Shown here in pieces: positions 29,673-42,404 of a stretch of 64,000 nucleotides of DNA. The stretch's first letter is position 1, and every line of letters begins with the position of its first letter. Location: assembly GCA_029449235.1 (NCBI GenBank), contig JANATG010000002.1, positions 2,604,001-2,668,000 of the forward strand. Reading direction: 5' to 3'. Origin of the DNA: Linnemannia schmuckeri (lineage: Eukaryota > Mortierellomycota > Mortierellomycetes > Mortierellales > Mortierellaceae). The notes beneath the pieces were generated by a model. The model was not told where the DNA came from and searched no databases. It saw nothing but the letters and a program-made list of their open reading frames with translations. Made by a program: the position numbers and the translations under genes.

Positions 29673-31090
29673 CTGATAGTCATTGTCAATTAGAGAAAGT
29701 ATGGTCAATTACATATCTCGAATGGATATATCGATCGAGAAAGGAAGGCATACAAAATACATGAGAGCACAGGTCACAAGTGCCGAGTAGGCAGATCACA
29801 GCGCTTGACCTCGCATCGAGTATTAGCCGCGCTTTACATGCCCTAAGAGCAATCCATGGATAGGCGCAATTGCGCTGGATATGATCCAGCTTAATGTCAA
29901 TATTGGCGGCTGTGGGAGAAGATGTTGGTTGAGGTCAAGGAGAAAAGGCGGGGAAGGGATGAGTCATGCTACCAAAGGGGAGCCTCAACAATGCGCAGTG
30001 GGTACTCTTCCAACATTCTGGTCACAGAATAAAAATATATTTTCATATCGCCTTGCATGCTTACATGTAATACCATTAGCTCAAAATACCTTAGCGGTCC
30101 ATCAATCCTTATTGCATGTGGCACCCCCTTGGCGCAGGATGCCTTTTTTTCTTGTTTTTCCTTATGCGAAAAAGTGGATCGAGAGAAATAGTGTGTCTAC
30201 TTTCGTAGCTGGCAAACGCTACTTTGTTCCTTCTTTTGAGCATATAGCCGAGGTAGTGTCTGTCGTACGCTACGGCTGTTGCCCAGAAAATATCTCATAC
30301 CCAAGCACCGCGATCTTAAAGGAGCCAAGAAAAGCCAAGGAAAGAGGGCCAAGAAGAGCCGAGGATAGAGGGCCGAGGAGAGCCAAGGAAAGAGGGCCAA
30401 GAAAATACACAAGCGCCAAGAAAACGAGGATAACACGCATGGGTGAGAAATGAAATCAAAAATTAAGGTTATTTTGATTTTAATTGCTCTTCGCAACAAA
30501 AAAAAAAAATAGAAACATGCCATCATAACCATTGGATGTATTCCTGATTAGGCCATGAAAACTCGGCTCCTGACGAGAAGAAAGAAAGATGATCGCCCTT
30601 ATCCAGGCAGCCAGTAATAGGCGCTGGTGCAAGCATTCTGGTTCATTACAAAGAGCGCCGCATTTGTCAGAAAGAAGGGGGGAGAGAGGGCAGAGAGAGA
30701 AGATGCTGAGCCATATTTTTTCCACAGCCCCTCCCTCCCATCGCTAGCTGACTGAGTTTAATTTAGGTTCCAAGGGATCGGCAGTGTTTACTGCCTGTTC
30801 CCTTGATCCCTTGATCCCTTGGTCCATGTTGTGCCAAGGAAAATCATTGTGTCAGTAAATGAGCAAGAGCATACCGAGGATCCCACCCTGTCTCTGATGT
30901 TTTTCTTTCACGTCATTGTCGTCCCCACTCTGGTTTTTCTAACAACGCATAAAAGGCCACCCATCGCCCTCTTTATTTTTCTTGTATTCCTTTCAAGTTC
31001 AAGTCAGCAAACCAAATATTCATAAAAGCAACAACCGCCCTCTTTTCTTTAACCTAACCTTTCCCCTTCCCTCCCAGAACGCGGAAAAAA
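29673..31090. other. Unit A non-coding region upstream of the S41 gene, copy 1
   Basis: Contains a 24-bp tandem repeat (about 30329-30402, three units of the AGCCAAGGAAAGAGGGCC type) and a stem-loop at 30770-30822. A TATA-like ATAAAAG lies near 30950, about 140 bp before the S41 start. A 190-codon ORF (29881-30453) covers the tandem repeat, but it has no recognisable domain and its frame breaks in the other copies, so it is not called. Confidence 0.5.
30770..30822. promoter_or_regulatory. Stem-loop with CCCTTGAT repeats upstream of S41
   Basis: Outer arms CCAAGGGATC / GATCCCTTGG enclose the hairpin GGCAGT-GTTT-ACTGCC and tandem CCCTTGAT units. It lies about 270 bp before the S41 start and returns upstream of every copy; copy 3 has two 1-base losses in it. 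A protein-binding site is possible, but function is not shown. Confidence 0.35.
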
Positions 31091-33338
31091 ATGGTCTCGT
31101 ACTCAATCAAGACCCTCATCCTCTCCCTCTCGGTTGCATCCCTTGCAAACGTCTCCCTTGCCGCCACTCCCCCTTCCGTCAACGGCTGCTCAGCCCTGGC
31201 AGCCAAACAAGGCACTAACATCACCTACGCCGACGTGGCCCAGTGCTATGCCTCCATCCCCTTCAACATGGAAGCCGCACGCGCCACCCTCGAATCCCTC
31301 ACCACCTTCTTTGACGACTATTACGTCTCCCGCGACCCTGCCTTGTCTCCTCGCCTGACCAAGCCTCTCCAGAGTGATCCTGTTGATATTGTCGCCAAGC
31401 TGAAGAAGATTGGGCGAACTCGGTATACGAGTGACCGGGAGTTCCACACGGATGTTTACGAAGCTGTCGAGTCTTTGCATGATGGCCATGCTGTTTATGC
31501 CCGTAGGTTCTTTTGATCTGTATTTTGCTCTTGTTCTTCTTGCTGTACATGGTTTTGGTAATTGTGTTGTGTACCAGGGTCTAATGTCTTGTTTGTGCTT
31601 CTTTTTCTCCTTAGCCTACTGCTATGTGGCATACATCTTTGTGCAACCCATCAGCATGTACGCCCCCGTCATCAACGGCAAGCAGGTAAAACGCACACAC
31701 ATATCTCTCCATTTGTTGCTTCCAACAATCTATTGCTCTCAAAATAACATACCTTAACCATCTCCCCTCTTGTCTTCATTTATTTCACTAAAAAACAAAC
31801 AGGAGCTGAAGGTGTACAAAGACAATAAGGGCCGTGGATACGAAGACTGCACCGTCGTCAAGATCGACGGCAAGAACGGAATGGCTCAGGTCAAGAAACG
31901 AGCCAGTTTTCTTATGAATTCCAAGGACCCCAACGTCCGACTCAACGAGGCCCTGGCGTCCATGGCTTACAAGCCCAAGGCGGGGGGATTTGTTGTCTAC
32001 CCTGGCCAGTTTGCCGTCCGCAACTTGTTGCCCGAGAGAGCGACTGTTCGGTATGAGTTGCAGTGTGGAGGGTCGAAGAAGGTAAAGAAGATCGTTGTGG
32101 AGGATGAGTGGGTCATCAACCCACAGATGCCTTGGCAGTTTACGGATACAGAGTCGTACATCAAGAATGTCTGTCTCGCCCCTGCTGACGGTGCGGATGC
32201 CAGTGCTGGTTCGCTGCGCAAGCGTGATCTGGTCTCGATCTCGTCTGAGCGCCACGATGAAGTCTATGCCCTCAACAAGCGAGCATTCGATGTCCAGGCT
32301 GCTGCTGCTGCCGCTCCTTCGCCCACTGTCACTTCCCCTCTCGTTGCTTCCCCTACCCTCCCTTCAGCCTACCCCGAGGCGATCAAAATCGCAACCGGCA
32401 ACAACACCGTCTTTTACCAACTCAAAGACCGCCCTACCATCGGCGTCATCGTCTTTATCGCCGCCCTGATCGACTTTAACGACATCGACTTTACATACCA
32501 GTCCCTGGAGACCCTCTACCAAAAGGGCGTCACCGACATCATCATCGACGTCGTCTCTGGTGATGGTGGTTACGCCAATGTCGGCCCCGATTTCGCCCAG
32601 TTCTTCTTCCCCAACAAGGGACCCCTCGACAAGCTTATCAAGATGAACCTCCGTGTCACCCCCGCGATCCAACAACTCAGCGCCAAGGTCTTCAACTCAA
32701 CCGATGGTGGATACAGTAAGATGGGCAACATGTTTTCCCTCAAAGGTGGTGGATTCTACGACAGCTCTCGATTCTTTGATTTTGCCAATAACCGACTCTA
32801 CACCGATAACTCGCTCTATACCGACACTGTGACCGAGACCCGTAACGGTCGCAAGGCCATGTACACAAAAATGACCGCCTACAAACCCACCACTCACCCT
32901 GCCAATGCCAACCTGGCAAAGTACCCCTGGACCAACAACCCCTCCCGCCTGCGCATCATCACCGACGGCAGATGCCTTTCCGCCTGCGCCAACGTCGTCT
33001 ACTACCTCGCCAACCAGTACAAAGTCCCCACCTACGGCATCGGCGGTACCAAAGGTCAGCCCCTCTCCAAGTACCAATACGCCGCTGCGGGTGCAGTGAG
33101 ACAGGAAGGGTTCGTGGAAATGTTTGCATTCGGGAACATGACCAGCCCTCTCAAGCCCACGCCTTACCAAGCAATTGTGTCTGTGGTTGTTGCAGAGTTC
33201 TTTGCGCCCGGTAGTAAGGTTCCCTTGGAGTTTGATGGGGTGAGGTATGCGACGGATTATAGGATGGATTACGATCCTGTCAATGCACGATCGAGGGAGG
33301 CCATGTGGACCCAGGTCGCCAAGGCTGCTTGGAAGTAG
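31091..33338 (+). CDS. Secreted S41-family peptidase (CPAF/UstP-like), copy 1
   Basis: Three exons (31091-31502, 31615-31685, 31803-33338) give 672 residues. The first 24 residues form a signal peptide (hydrophobic TLILSLSVASLANVSLA, cleavage near LA/AT), so the product is exported. The N-terminal domain ends in the family-typical ESLHDGHAVY. The C-terminal S41 fold includes YANVGPDFAQFFFPN and TDGRCLSACANVVYYLA, where S554 is the likely nucleophile. A low-complexity Ala/Pro stretch (near 255-275) links the halves. Fungal relatives are annotated as S41 peptidases; the best-known, UstP, belongs to a cyclic-peptide toxin cluster, but no such precursor is seen here. Intron phases keep one open frame. 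Confidence 0.88.
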
Positions 33339-34735
33339 ACAATACCGTTACTATGCAATTGCACTTGGTTTTTTGTTTTGTTTCTTTTCTTTTTCCAGTA
33401 AACGTGATCCTTTCCTTTATGGGCCTACTAATAACGTGTTTGATGTGTTGCTGTTTGCTTGTGTGTAATACCATACTGCCATTGTCAAGTGCTTTTGTGT
33501 GGGCGGGAAAAGAAGTGAGAGAGGAAGGGAGGAGGGGAAGAGAATGAGGAAGAAAGCAGAAACCGTGGGGACTTTGTATGCTTTTCTTCATTTTGGAGGA
33601 GCGCACGAATCACACTGAGTCGAGAAAATAAGAGAGGGCGCTAGTCAGGTTTGAATGAATGAACGATTGCAAAACAAAGAAGGAATGACAATGACGATAA
33701 CAATGAACAAAGAGTAGAAAGTACGAGAGAAGCGAATGCGAAGGAAAAATGATGTGTTTCTGATGTATGAATGGCCAGTGTATGAATGCGTGTGAATGGT
33801 AGTGCGCGTGTGCGAGCGAAATGCTTTGTCCTTGCTGGTGTGGGAGGGTCTGAATAAGTGGTCAGAAGTTAAAGAGGGGAGAGTGAGAAAAAGAAAAAGT
33901 CGAGCAATCTGTTTGAGCAAACTGGTTGATGTGGAGGAAGAAGAAAGGAAGGCCCTCCAATTGAGGTCAATGGTTCCCATGTGCGCAATTCTGGAAGAGC
34001 AAAATGGTTTGACAATTCATGAAGGACATAAGGCCTTCTTTGCCGGGTTTGTCTGGTAGGGTCATGGGAGAGTCCATCGACCGCTTAATCCCCTCCCCAT
34101 CGAAACAGAGGCTGTAGAACTCAAAGAAGGGGGCCAATGGTTCAACCAAGGCTTAACTTTGTGCCGAATCCGTCTTGCTAACAGAAACAAGTCATTCTAT
34201 CCACAAGTTTCATCCCTCTTTCTTAATCCCCAACAAGCGTGGTCCCTGCGATTGTTATTCCCTTTTCTGCGCTCTGTGCGATCATTGGAGATTTTTGTTC
34301 CCATTCTTCGGCTCACTCCCTTCGATCGCTTCCGTGCGCTTTTATGCATTGTCCTGGAGTCGGCACATACCTCCTGTTCGGTGTCGGTCCTTGCGGCCGC
34401 TCCCTCTCTCGCTCTCTCACTCCAAGGACCGAACAACAAGATGGTCAAAGATACTATTTGTTCGAAAGTCAGTCACTTTACTACCCTGTTTGGTACACTG
34501 ACAAAGACCTCGTCTTGAACCCCAACGATTGCAAACTGCTCTTTTTCGAAGCTCGTCATCCCTTCCTTCTCATCCTTTTCCACAACGTTTCCTCTCAAAG
34601 TATTTAAAACCCCTAGCTCAAAGCCCCTCTTTCCTTCACTTTTTTCTTCACGCTCCTCTTTTCTTTTTTCACTCTTCTTTACCCTCTCTTCAGTCCTCTC
34701 ATTACTCCTTTTCGTACAACCAAAGAAAAAAAAAA
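33339..34735. other. S41-esterase intergenic region, with the A/B boundary at 33898/33899
   Basis: Non-coding. A ends at 33898, and from 33899 the sequence is unique to B. A TATA-like TATTTAAAA (about 34599-34607) precedes the esterase start by about 130 bp. The region just before the ATG is rich in C and T. Confidence 0.55.
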
Positions 34736-36793
34736 ATGGCGGTCGCAAACACAATCGATATCACTCTCCCCAACTACGGTACTATCCGCGGCTCCGTCGA
34801 CGCCCAGCGCCAAGTCGCCATCTTCCGTAACGTCCCCTATGCCCATGCTCCCGTCCGCTGGCGTGTTGCCGCCAAGCCCCAGCCTTGGACTGGTGTCCGT
34901 GATGCTACCATCCAAGGGTAATTGTTTGCTGTTGTTTTTGTTCCCTCTTGTAACGGACATGCATGTTGCCTAATCCTTCTTTGTATGTATAGCACAGCAA
35001 ACGCAAAAAAGAAACTAATTCGATCGCTCCATCTATTTCAACTCTAACGATGCCCACGTTAGACCCTCTTGCCCACAGGGTGTGTCCCTATACCCACTGG
35101 GAAAGATCGTGCCCGAATCCATGCTTCAGGTTGGAACCCACCCGACTTACTCTTTTGGTGTTGAGCATTCAGAAGTCGATAGTCTGAACTTGAACATCTT
35201 TGTGCCCCTGTCTGCGTTGAAGGAAGGAGCCGAGCCGGTCCCAGTCATGACTTGGATCCATGGTGGTGCTCTGCGTAACGGTGCTAATTGTGTTCCTCTC
35301 TATGGTATGTTGGTCCTTTTCTTGTTACTTTGCTTTTTTTGTTTTAAGTTGAGGGGGAGTAGAGGGAACGGAGGGTGAAAAAGGAAACTTTTGATTTGGA
35401 CGACATGATTTGTGTTTGTCTTATACCTGCAAATCATAATTTCCTGTTTTTTCTTTTTTTCTTTCGAATTGACTAACACAAACAAACAAAACAACAAAAC
35501 ATAGATGCGCGTAACTTGGTGGAACACTCGATCAAACTGAACCAACCCGTCATCGTCGTTGCCGTTAACTATCGTCTTGCCGCATACGGATTCATGGCAT
35601 CCAAGGAACTCCAACAGGACATGGAACATTACGCCTCCACTTCCACAACTCCCGTCTCCCTTTACGACCAGTCTGTCGGAAATTGGGGACTTCAGGACCA
35701 GAAACTTGCTTTCGAATGGGTTCGTGAGAATATTGCTGCCCTGGGTGGCAACAACAGGAGTGTGACAGCGTGGGGTGAGTCTGCAGGCTCATTGTCGCTG
35801 CACTACCATATGTTGATTCCTGCCCATCGTGGACTTTTTGATCATGCGATTATGCAGTCGGGGGTTGTTGGCACCATGGCAGCGGGTGTGGTTGAGCAAG
35901 ATGGGCAGCCCATTTTTGATCGCCTGGTGGATATCCTTGGGATCCCTAAGGATTTGGATGGTGTTGAGAAAGTTAGGCGTCTGAGGGAGGTTCCCATGGA
36001 TGAATTGACTCGCGCTTCGGATCTTGCAGGACCAGGACTAAACTTTGTCCCCTACTACGATGGTGGCAAGCTGTTGCCCTCTACTCTCCCCATCCAAACT
36101 TGGTCCACCCAGATCTCGTCCTACGATCCTAGCGTCAAGTCGATCATGCTCGGAACCAACAAGGATGAAGGCACAGCCTTTGCCGCTGCGTTTGGAGACG
36201 CCAAACTAGCCGATTACCCGGAGCTCGTCAAGAAATTCGCCCCCTCGCCTCAACTCATCCCCTTGTTTGAATCCGTCTACGGCGTCCCGCAATCTGACAA
36301 AGACGCCGGTCGGATCCTGGCTGCAGTCGTTGGAGACCTCGTCTTCCAGTACCCCGTCCAACAGGTTGCTGATACCTTGTTGGAGCTCAAAAAATCTCGC
36401 GGGGAAGACTTTCACTTTGTCCGATACCACTACGACGTCGCACTGAATAAGATGCAAGAAATCGTGCCCGGTCTGGGAGCCATGCACGCCGGAGAACTGC
36501 CCATCATCTTCAGACCCCCCTTCTCTGAGACTGTCCTAACAGAGTCCGAGTTGGCATTGAGTACAGAGATCCAGAAGCGATGGATTGCGTTTGCAAACCA
36601 AAAGCCCGTGACGGCCGAAGGAGGGGCGGTTGCGGAAGTTGAAAAGGATCAGGCAATTATTTGGACGCATGATCACCGAGTTGATGTGGGTAAGGGTAGG
36701 AGGTTGAGTAAGGAGGCGATTGTCTTCTGGGAGACAATCTTTAAATTCAAGTTGCAGCGTGTTCAGGCTGCCCTTTCTCCTCGTGAGGAGTAA
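34736..36793 (+). CDS. Type-B carboxylesterase, copy 1
   Basis: Three exons (34736-34917, 35063-35304, 35505-36793) give 570 residues of the alpha/beta-hydrolase COesterase family, which hydrolyses carboxylic esters. The family motif GPSCPQG spans the first splice junction. The oxyanion-hole loop is WIHGGALRNGA. The nucleophile elbow is GESAG with S234, the acid is E363 in GTNKDEGTAF, and the histidine is H469 in GAMHAGELPIIF, so the triad is complete. There is no signal peptide (MAVANTIDITLPNYG), so it is probably intracellular. The start lies after an A-rich stretch. It sits between the inverted A copies, each with a secreted peptidase gene. Confidence 0.92.
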
Positions 36794-37873
36794 AAAGGGA
36801 AGCAGCACTATCACTGATCTCCTCAGATTAACCGCGTTATCCATGTTCATACCTTCCTTTTCTTCTTCCCAAATGCACATACTATGTCAATAAAATAAAA
36901 TAATCAAATTCAAAGGAATATGATCGAGGAGTGAAATCGGGGTTGTTATCAAGGACTTTTTTCTTCCACGATCACCCTTTTTTTAAATACTTCCTCCTTC
37001 CCATCACAGGGGGGGGGGCACAGACACCGAAAGATCATATCGACATCCGGGCGGAAGTGGTGCGGTGTCTGAAAGAGGATCAACTTTATTTGTTGGACGT
37101 CAAAGTCCTTTGGGCGAAAGTGAGATACAATTGTGCTTGAGGAACCCGGAGTGTGATGGCCTTACCTTTCTACTTTCCAATAACACCATCCTTCTTTTTT
37201 TCTCCTCCTTTTCTTCTTGGCTGTCACTTTTTTCTTCTTCCTTCCTTCCTTCCTTCCTCTCTCCTTTTTTTTCTCCTCTCTCACGTAGATGACAAAAGAC
37301 CTCGACAATGTAGGTCGATTGCATTGTATCAATTGGCATAGTGGAGGTCTTTCACATAGTAACAAGTCGCGTTCACATAGTAACGGGTCGTTGAGATAAC
37401 AACTATGCGAATCTGTGGAAATATCCACAGATTGCTTAAATAGTACCAAGTTCATGATTTAGCGACCGTTTGTTGAAAGAGCAACTAGAAACAATGGGAG
37501 GTCATTTAAGGTCGTTTACATTGTATTATTGATACCATGTAACCTGGTCCACACTTCTGTAAAGTCTATTCAGGACAAAACAAAAGTGGGCATTCGGCGG
37601 TGTCGATATGGGTTGGTTATGCTTTGTTAGCTAGCACTAGTTTTACTCAAATTCATGGTGCGGTTACGTCGCCATCATATCTTCAAGTCCTTGATATTCC
37701 CTCGCCCTCGCCTCCAGTTCTTCCCCCTTCCGCTCCTCTATTTTCCTCTCTCATCCTCCCCCGAATGATAGTACAGTCGAAAGAGGTTTTTATGATCAGT
37801 TTGATAGTGAAATTGATCATAAAAATTAATTCGAGCATTTGAATCAACCTCGACAAAAAAGATTGTAAAAAGC
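36794..37873. other. Unit B, esterase 3' region
   Basis: Non-coding, AT-rich sequence with pyrimidine tracts. It holds a perfect 10-bp stem with a 4-base loop at 37410-37433 (AATCTGTGGA...TCCACAGATT) and an inverted TTATGATCA pair near 37787-37825. No gene is supported. Confidence 0.5.
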
Positions 37874-38184
37874 AAAATTGGAGTGTCCTTATTTCACTGA
37901 CACAGGCCATACGTCTAGGTCTCTCGAGATTATTACGCATTCTCGTGTTTTTTTGTATCTTTGACTCCCTGGGTAGCAATAAAAGTATCCATTTTACCAC
38001 TGGACTCTTTAGGACTCATCAAAGGCTTCTTTGAAAGCTTCTGGGGCATGCACTTTTAGGGAGTTCTTTTAAGGATTTCCTTAAGTCTTTTAGGGATTTT
38101 TTTTTAGCGTTTTTAGGGTTTTTTCCTCTCTGAAATCATTTATCGCATGGCCTGTGTCAATGAAATATGGACACTCCAATTTTT
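37874..38184. mobile_element. MITE 2 at the B/A' junction, copy 1
   Basis: Terminal inverted repeats of about 35 bp start AAAATTGGAGTGTCC and include TGACACAGGCCAT. The interior of about 230 bp is non-coding with several TTTTAGGG-like units. No TA or other clear target duplication is present. Its right end coincides with the first base of the reversed A copy (38180) within the shared T run. Confidence 0.7.
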
Positions 38185-38739
38185 CTTTTTCTCACTCTCC
38201 CCTCTTTAACTTCTGACCACTTATTCAGACCCTCCCACACCAGCAAGGACAAAGCATTTCGCTCGCACACGCGCACTACCATTCACACGCATTCATACAC
38301 TGGCCATTCATACATCAGAAACACATCATTTTTCCTTCGCATTCGCTTCTCTCGTACTTTCTACTCTTTGTTCATTGTTATCGTCATTGTCATTCCTTCT
38401 TTGTTTTGCAATCGTTCATTCATTCAAACCTGACTAGCGCCCTCTCTTATTTTCTCGACTCAGTGTGATTCGTGCGCTCCTCCAAAATGAAGAAAAGCAT
38501 ACAAAGTCCCCACGGTTTCTGCTTTCTTCCTCATTCTCTTCCCCTCCTCCCTTCCTCTCTCACTTCTTTTCCCGCCCACACAAAAGCACTTGACAATGGC
38601 AGTATGGTATTACACACAAGCAAACAGCAACACATCAAACACGTTATTAGTAGGCCCATAAAGGAAAGGATCACGTTTACTGGAAAAAGAAAAGAAACAA
38701 AACAAAAAACCAAGTGCAATTGCATAGTAACGGTATTGT

Positions 38740-40986
38740 CTACTTCCAAGCAGCCTTGGCGACCTGGGTCCACATGGCCTCCCTCGATCGTGCATTGACA
38801 GGATCGTAATCCATCCTATAATCCGTCGCATACCTCACCCCATCAAACTCCAAGGGAACCTTACTACCGGGCGCAAAGAACTCTGCAACAACCACAGACA
38901 CAATTGCTTGGTAAGGCGTGGGCTTGAGAGGGCTGGTCATGTTCCCGAATGCAAACATTTCCACGAACCCTTCCTGTCTCACTGCACCCGCAGCGGCGTA
39001 TTGGTACTTGGAGAGGGGCTGACCTTTGGTACCGCCGATGCCGTAGGTGGGGACTTTGTACTGGTTGGCGAGGTAGTAGACGACGTTGGCGCAGGCGGAA
39101 AGGCATCTGCCGTCGGTGATGATGCGCAGGCGGGAGGGGTTGTTGGTCCAGGGGTACTTTGCCAGGTTGGCATTGGCAGGGTGAGTGGTGGGTTTGTAGG
39201 CGGTCATTTTTGTGTACATGGCCTTGCGACCGTTACGGGTCTCGGTCACAGTGTCGGTATAGAGCGAGTTATCGGTGTAGAGTCGGTTATTGGCAAAATC
39301 AAAGAATCGAGAGCTGTCGTAGAATCCACCACCTTTGAGGGAAAACATGTTGCCCATCTTACTGTATCCACCATCGGTTGAGTTGAAGACCTTGGCGCTG
39401 AGTTGTTGGATCGCGGGGGTGACACGGAGGTTCATCTTGATAAGCTTGTCGAGGGGTCCCTTGTTGGGGAAGAAGAACTGGGCGAAATCGGGGCCGACAT
39501 TGGCGTAACCACCATCACCAGAGACGACGTCGATGATGATGTCGGTGACGCCCTTTTGGTAGAGGGTCTCCAGGGACTGGTATGTAAAGTCGATGTCGTT
39601 AAAGTCGATCAGGGCGGCGATAAAGACGATGACGCCGATGGTAGGGCGGTCTTTGAGTTGGTAAAAGACGGTGTTGTTGCCGGTTGCGATTTTGATCGCC
39701 TCGGGGTAGGCTGAAGGGAGGGTAGGGGAAGCAACGAGAGGGGAAGTGACAGTGGGCGAAGGAGCGGCAGCAGCAGCAGCCTGGACATCGAATGCTCGCT
39801 TGTTGAGGGCATAGACTTCATCGTGGCGCTCAGACGAGATCGAGACCAGATCACGCTTGCGCAGCGAACCAGCACTGGCATCCGCACCGTCAGCAGGGGC
39901 GAGACAGACATTCTTGATGTACGACTCTGTATCCGTAAACTGCCAAGGCATCTGTGGGTTGATGACCCACTCATCCTCCACAACGATCTTCTTTACCTTC
40001 TTCGACCCTCCACACTGCAACTCATACCGAACAGTCGCTCTCTCGGGCAACAAGTTGCGGACGGCAAACTGGCCAGGGTAGACAACAAATCCCCCCGCCT
40101 TGGGCTTGTAAGCCATGGACGCCAGGGCCTCGTTGAGTCGGACGTTGGGGTCCTTGGAATTCATAAGAAAACTGGCTCGTTTCTTGACCTGAGCCATTCC
40201 GTTCTTGCCGTCGATCTTGACGACGGTGCAGTCTTCGTATCCACGGCCCTTATTGTCTTTGTACACCTTCAGCTCCTGTTTGTTTTTTAGTGAAATAAAT
40301 GAAGACAAGAGGGGAGATGGTTAAGGTATGTTATTTTGAGAGCAATAGATTGTTGGAAGCAACAAATGGAGAGATATGTGTGTGCGTTTTACCTGCTTGC
40401 CGTTGATGACGGGGCGTACATGCTGATGGGTTGCACAAAGATGTATGCCACATAGCAGTAGGCTAAGGAGAAAAAGAAGCACAAACAAGACATTAGACCC
40501 TGGTACACAACACAATTACCAAAACCATGTACAGCAAGAAGAACAAGAGCAAAATACAGATCAAAAGAACCTACGGGCATAAACAGCATGGCCATCATGC
40601 AAAGACTCGACAGCTTCGTAAACATCCGTGTGGAACTCCCGGTCACTCGTATACCGAGTTCGCCCAATCTTCTTCAGCTTGGCGACAATATCAACAGGAT
40701 CACTCTGGAGAGGCTTGGTCAGGCGAGGAGACAAGGCAGGGTCGCGGGAGACGTAATAGTCGTCAAAGAAGGTGGTGAGGGATTCGAGGGTGGCGCGTGC
40801 GGCTTCCATGTTGAAGGGGATGGAGGCATAGCACTGGGCCACGTCGGCGTAGGTGATGTTAGTGCCTTGTTTGGCTGCCAGGGCTGAGCAGCCGTTGACG
40901 GAAGGGGGAGTGGCGGCAAGGGAGACGTTTGCAAGGGATGCAACCGAGAGGGAGAGGATGAGGGTCTTGATTGAGTACGAGACCAT
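38740..40986 (-). pseudogene. S41-family peptidase, copy 2 (one-base loss in exon 2)
   Basis: Inverted copy of the gene at 31091. Exon 1 is 40575-40986, exon 2 is 40393-40462 and exon 3 is 38740-40275. Exon 2 is 70 bp instead of 71, because a C5 run is C4 (GGGG at 40411-40414 on the plus strand), which shifts the frame after residue ~155. All else, including the signal peptide and the active-site serine, is unchanged. A consensus error is at least as likely as a real mutation. Confidence 0.75.
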
Positions 40987-42404
40987 TTTTTTCCGCGTTC
41001 TGGGAGGGAAGGGGAAAGGTTAGGTTAAAGAAAAGAGGGCGGTTGTTGCTTTTATGAATATTTGGTTTGCTGACTTGAACTTGAAAGGAATACAAGAAAA
41101 ATAAAGAGGGCGATGGGTGGCCTTTTATGCGTTGTTAGAAAAACCAGAGTGGGGACGACAATGACGTGAAAGAAAAACATCAGAGACAGGGTGGGATCCT
41201 CGGTATGCTCTTGCTCATTTACTGACACAATGATTTTCCTTGGCACAACATGGACCAAGGGATCAAGGGATCAAGGGAACAGGCAGTAAACACTGCCGAT
41301 CCCTTGGAACCTAAATTAAACTCAGTCAGCTAGCGATGGGAGGGAGGGGCTGTGGAAAAAATATGGCTCAGCATCTTCTCTCTCTGCCCTCTCTCCCCCT
41401 TCTTTCTGACAAATGCGGCGCTCTTTGTAATGAACCAGAATGCTTGCACCAGCGCCTATTACTGGCTGCCTGGATAAGGGCGATCATCTTTCTTTCTTCT
41501 CGTCAGGAGCCGAGTTTTCATGGCCTAATCAGGAATACATCCAATGGTTATGATGGCATGTTTCTATTTTTTTTTTTTGTTGCGAAGAGCAATTAAAATC
41601 AAAATAACCTTAATTTTTGATTTCATTTCTCACCCATAGCGTGTTATCCTCGTTTCTTGGCGCTTGTGTATTTTCTTGGCCCTCTTTCCTTGGCTCTCCT
41701 CGGCCCTCTATCCTCGGCTCTTCTTGGCCCTCTTTCCTTGGCTTTTCTTGGCTCCTTTAAGATCGCGGTGCTTGGGTATGAGATATTTTCTGGGCAACAG
41801 CCGTAGCGTACGACAGACACTACCTCGGCTATATGCTCAAAAGAAAGGAACAAAGTAGCGTTTGCCAGCTACGAAAGTAGACACACTATTTCTCTCGATC
41901 CACTTTTTCGCATAAGGAAAAACAAGAAAAAAAGGCATCCTGCGCCAAGGGGTGCCACATGCAATAAGGATTGATGGACCGCTAAGGTATTTTGAGCTAA
42001 TGGTATTACATGTAAGCATGCAAGGCGATATGAAAATATATTTTTATTCTGTGACCAGAATGTTGGAAGAGTACCCACTGCGCATTGTTGAGGCTCCCCT
42101 TTGGTAGCATGACTCATCCCTTCCCCGCCTTTTCTCCTTGACCTCAACCAACATCTTCTCCCACAGCCGCCAATATTGACATTAAGCTGGATCATATCCA
42201 GCGCAATTGCGCCTATCCATGGATTGCTCTTAGGGCATGTAGAAGCGCGGCTAATACTCGATGCGAGGTCAAGCGCTGTGATCTGCCTACTCGGCACTTG
42301 TGACCTGTGCTCTCATGTATTTTGTATGCCTTCCTTTCTCGATCGATATATCCATTCGAGATATGTAATTGACCATACTTTCTCTAATTGACAATGACTA
42401 TCAG

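Noticed and set aside
29881..30453. 190-codon ORF in unit A (copies at 42860 and 54604)
   Set aside because: No domain, Arg/Lys-rich part comes from a 24-bp tandem repeat, and the frame is broken in the inner copies. It more likely lies in the S41 upstream region.
31091..33338. Cyclic-peptide (ustiloxin-type) biosynthetic cluster around the S41 peptidase
   Set aside because: No repeated precursor peptide, DUF3328-type oxidase or tyrosinase gene was seen nearby; S41 similarity alone is not enough.
38908..39381. Antisense ORFs of 100-157 codons inside S41 and NLR genes
   Set aside because: They are shadows of codon bias on the opposite strand of well-supported genes.
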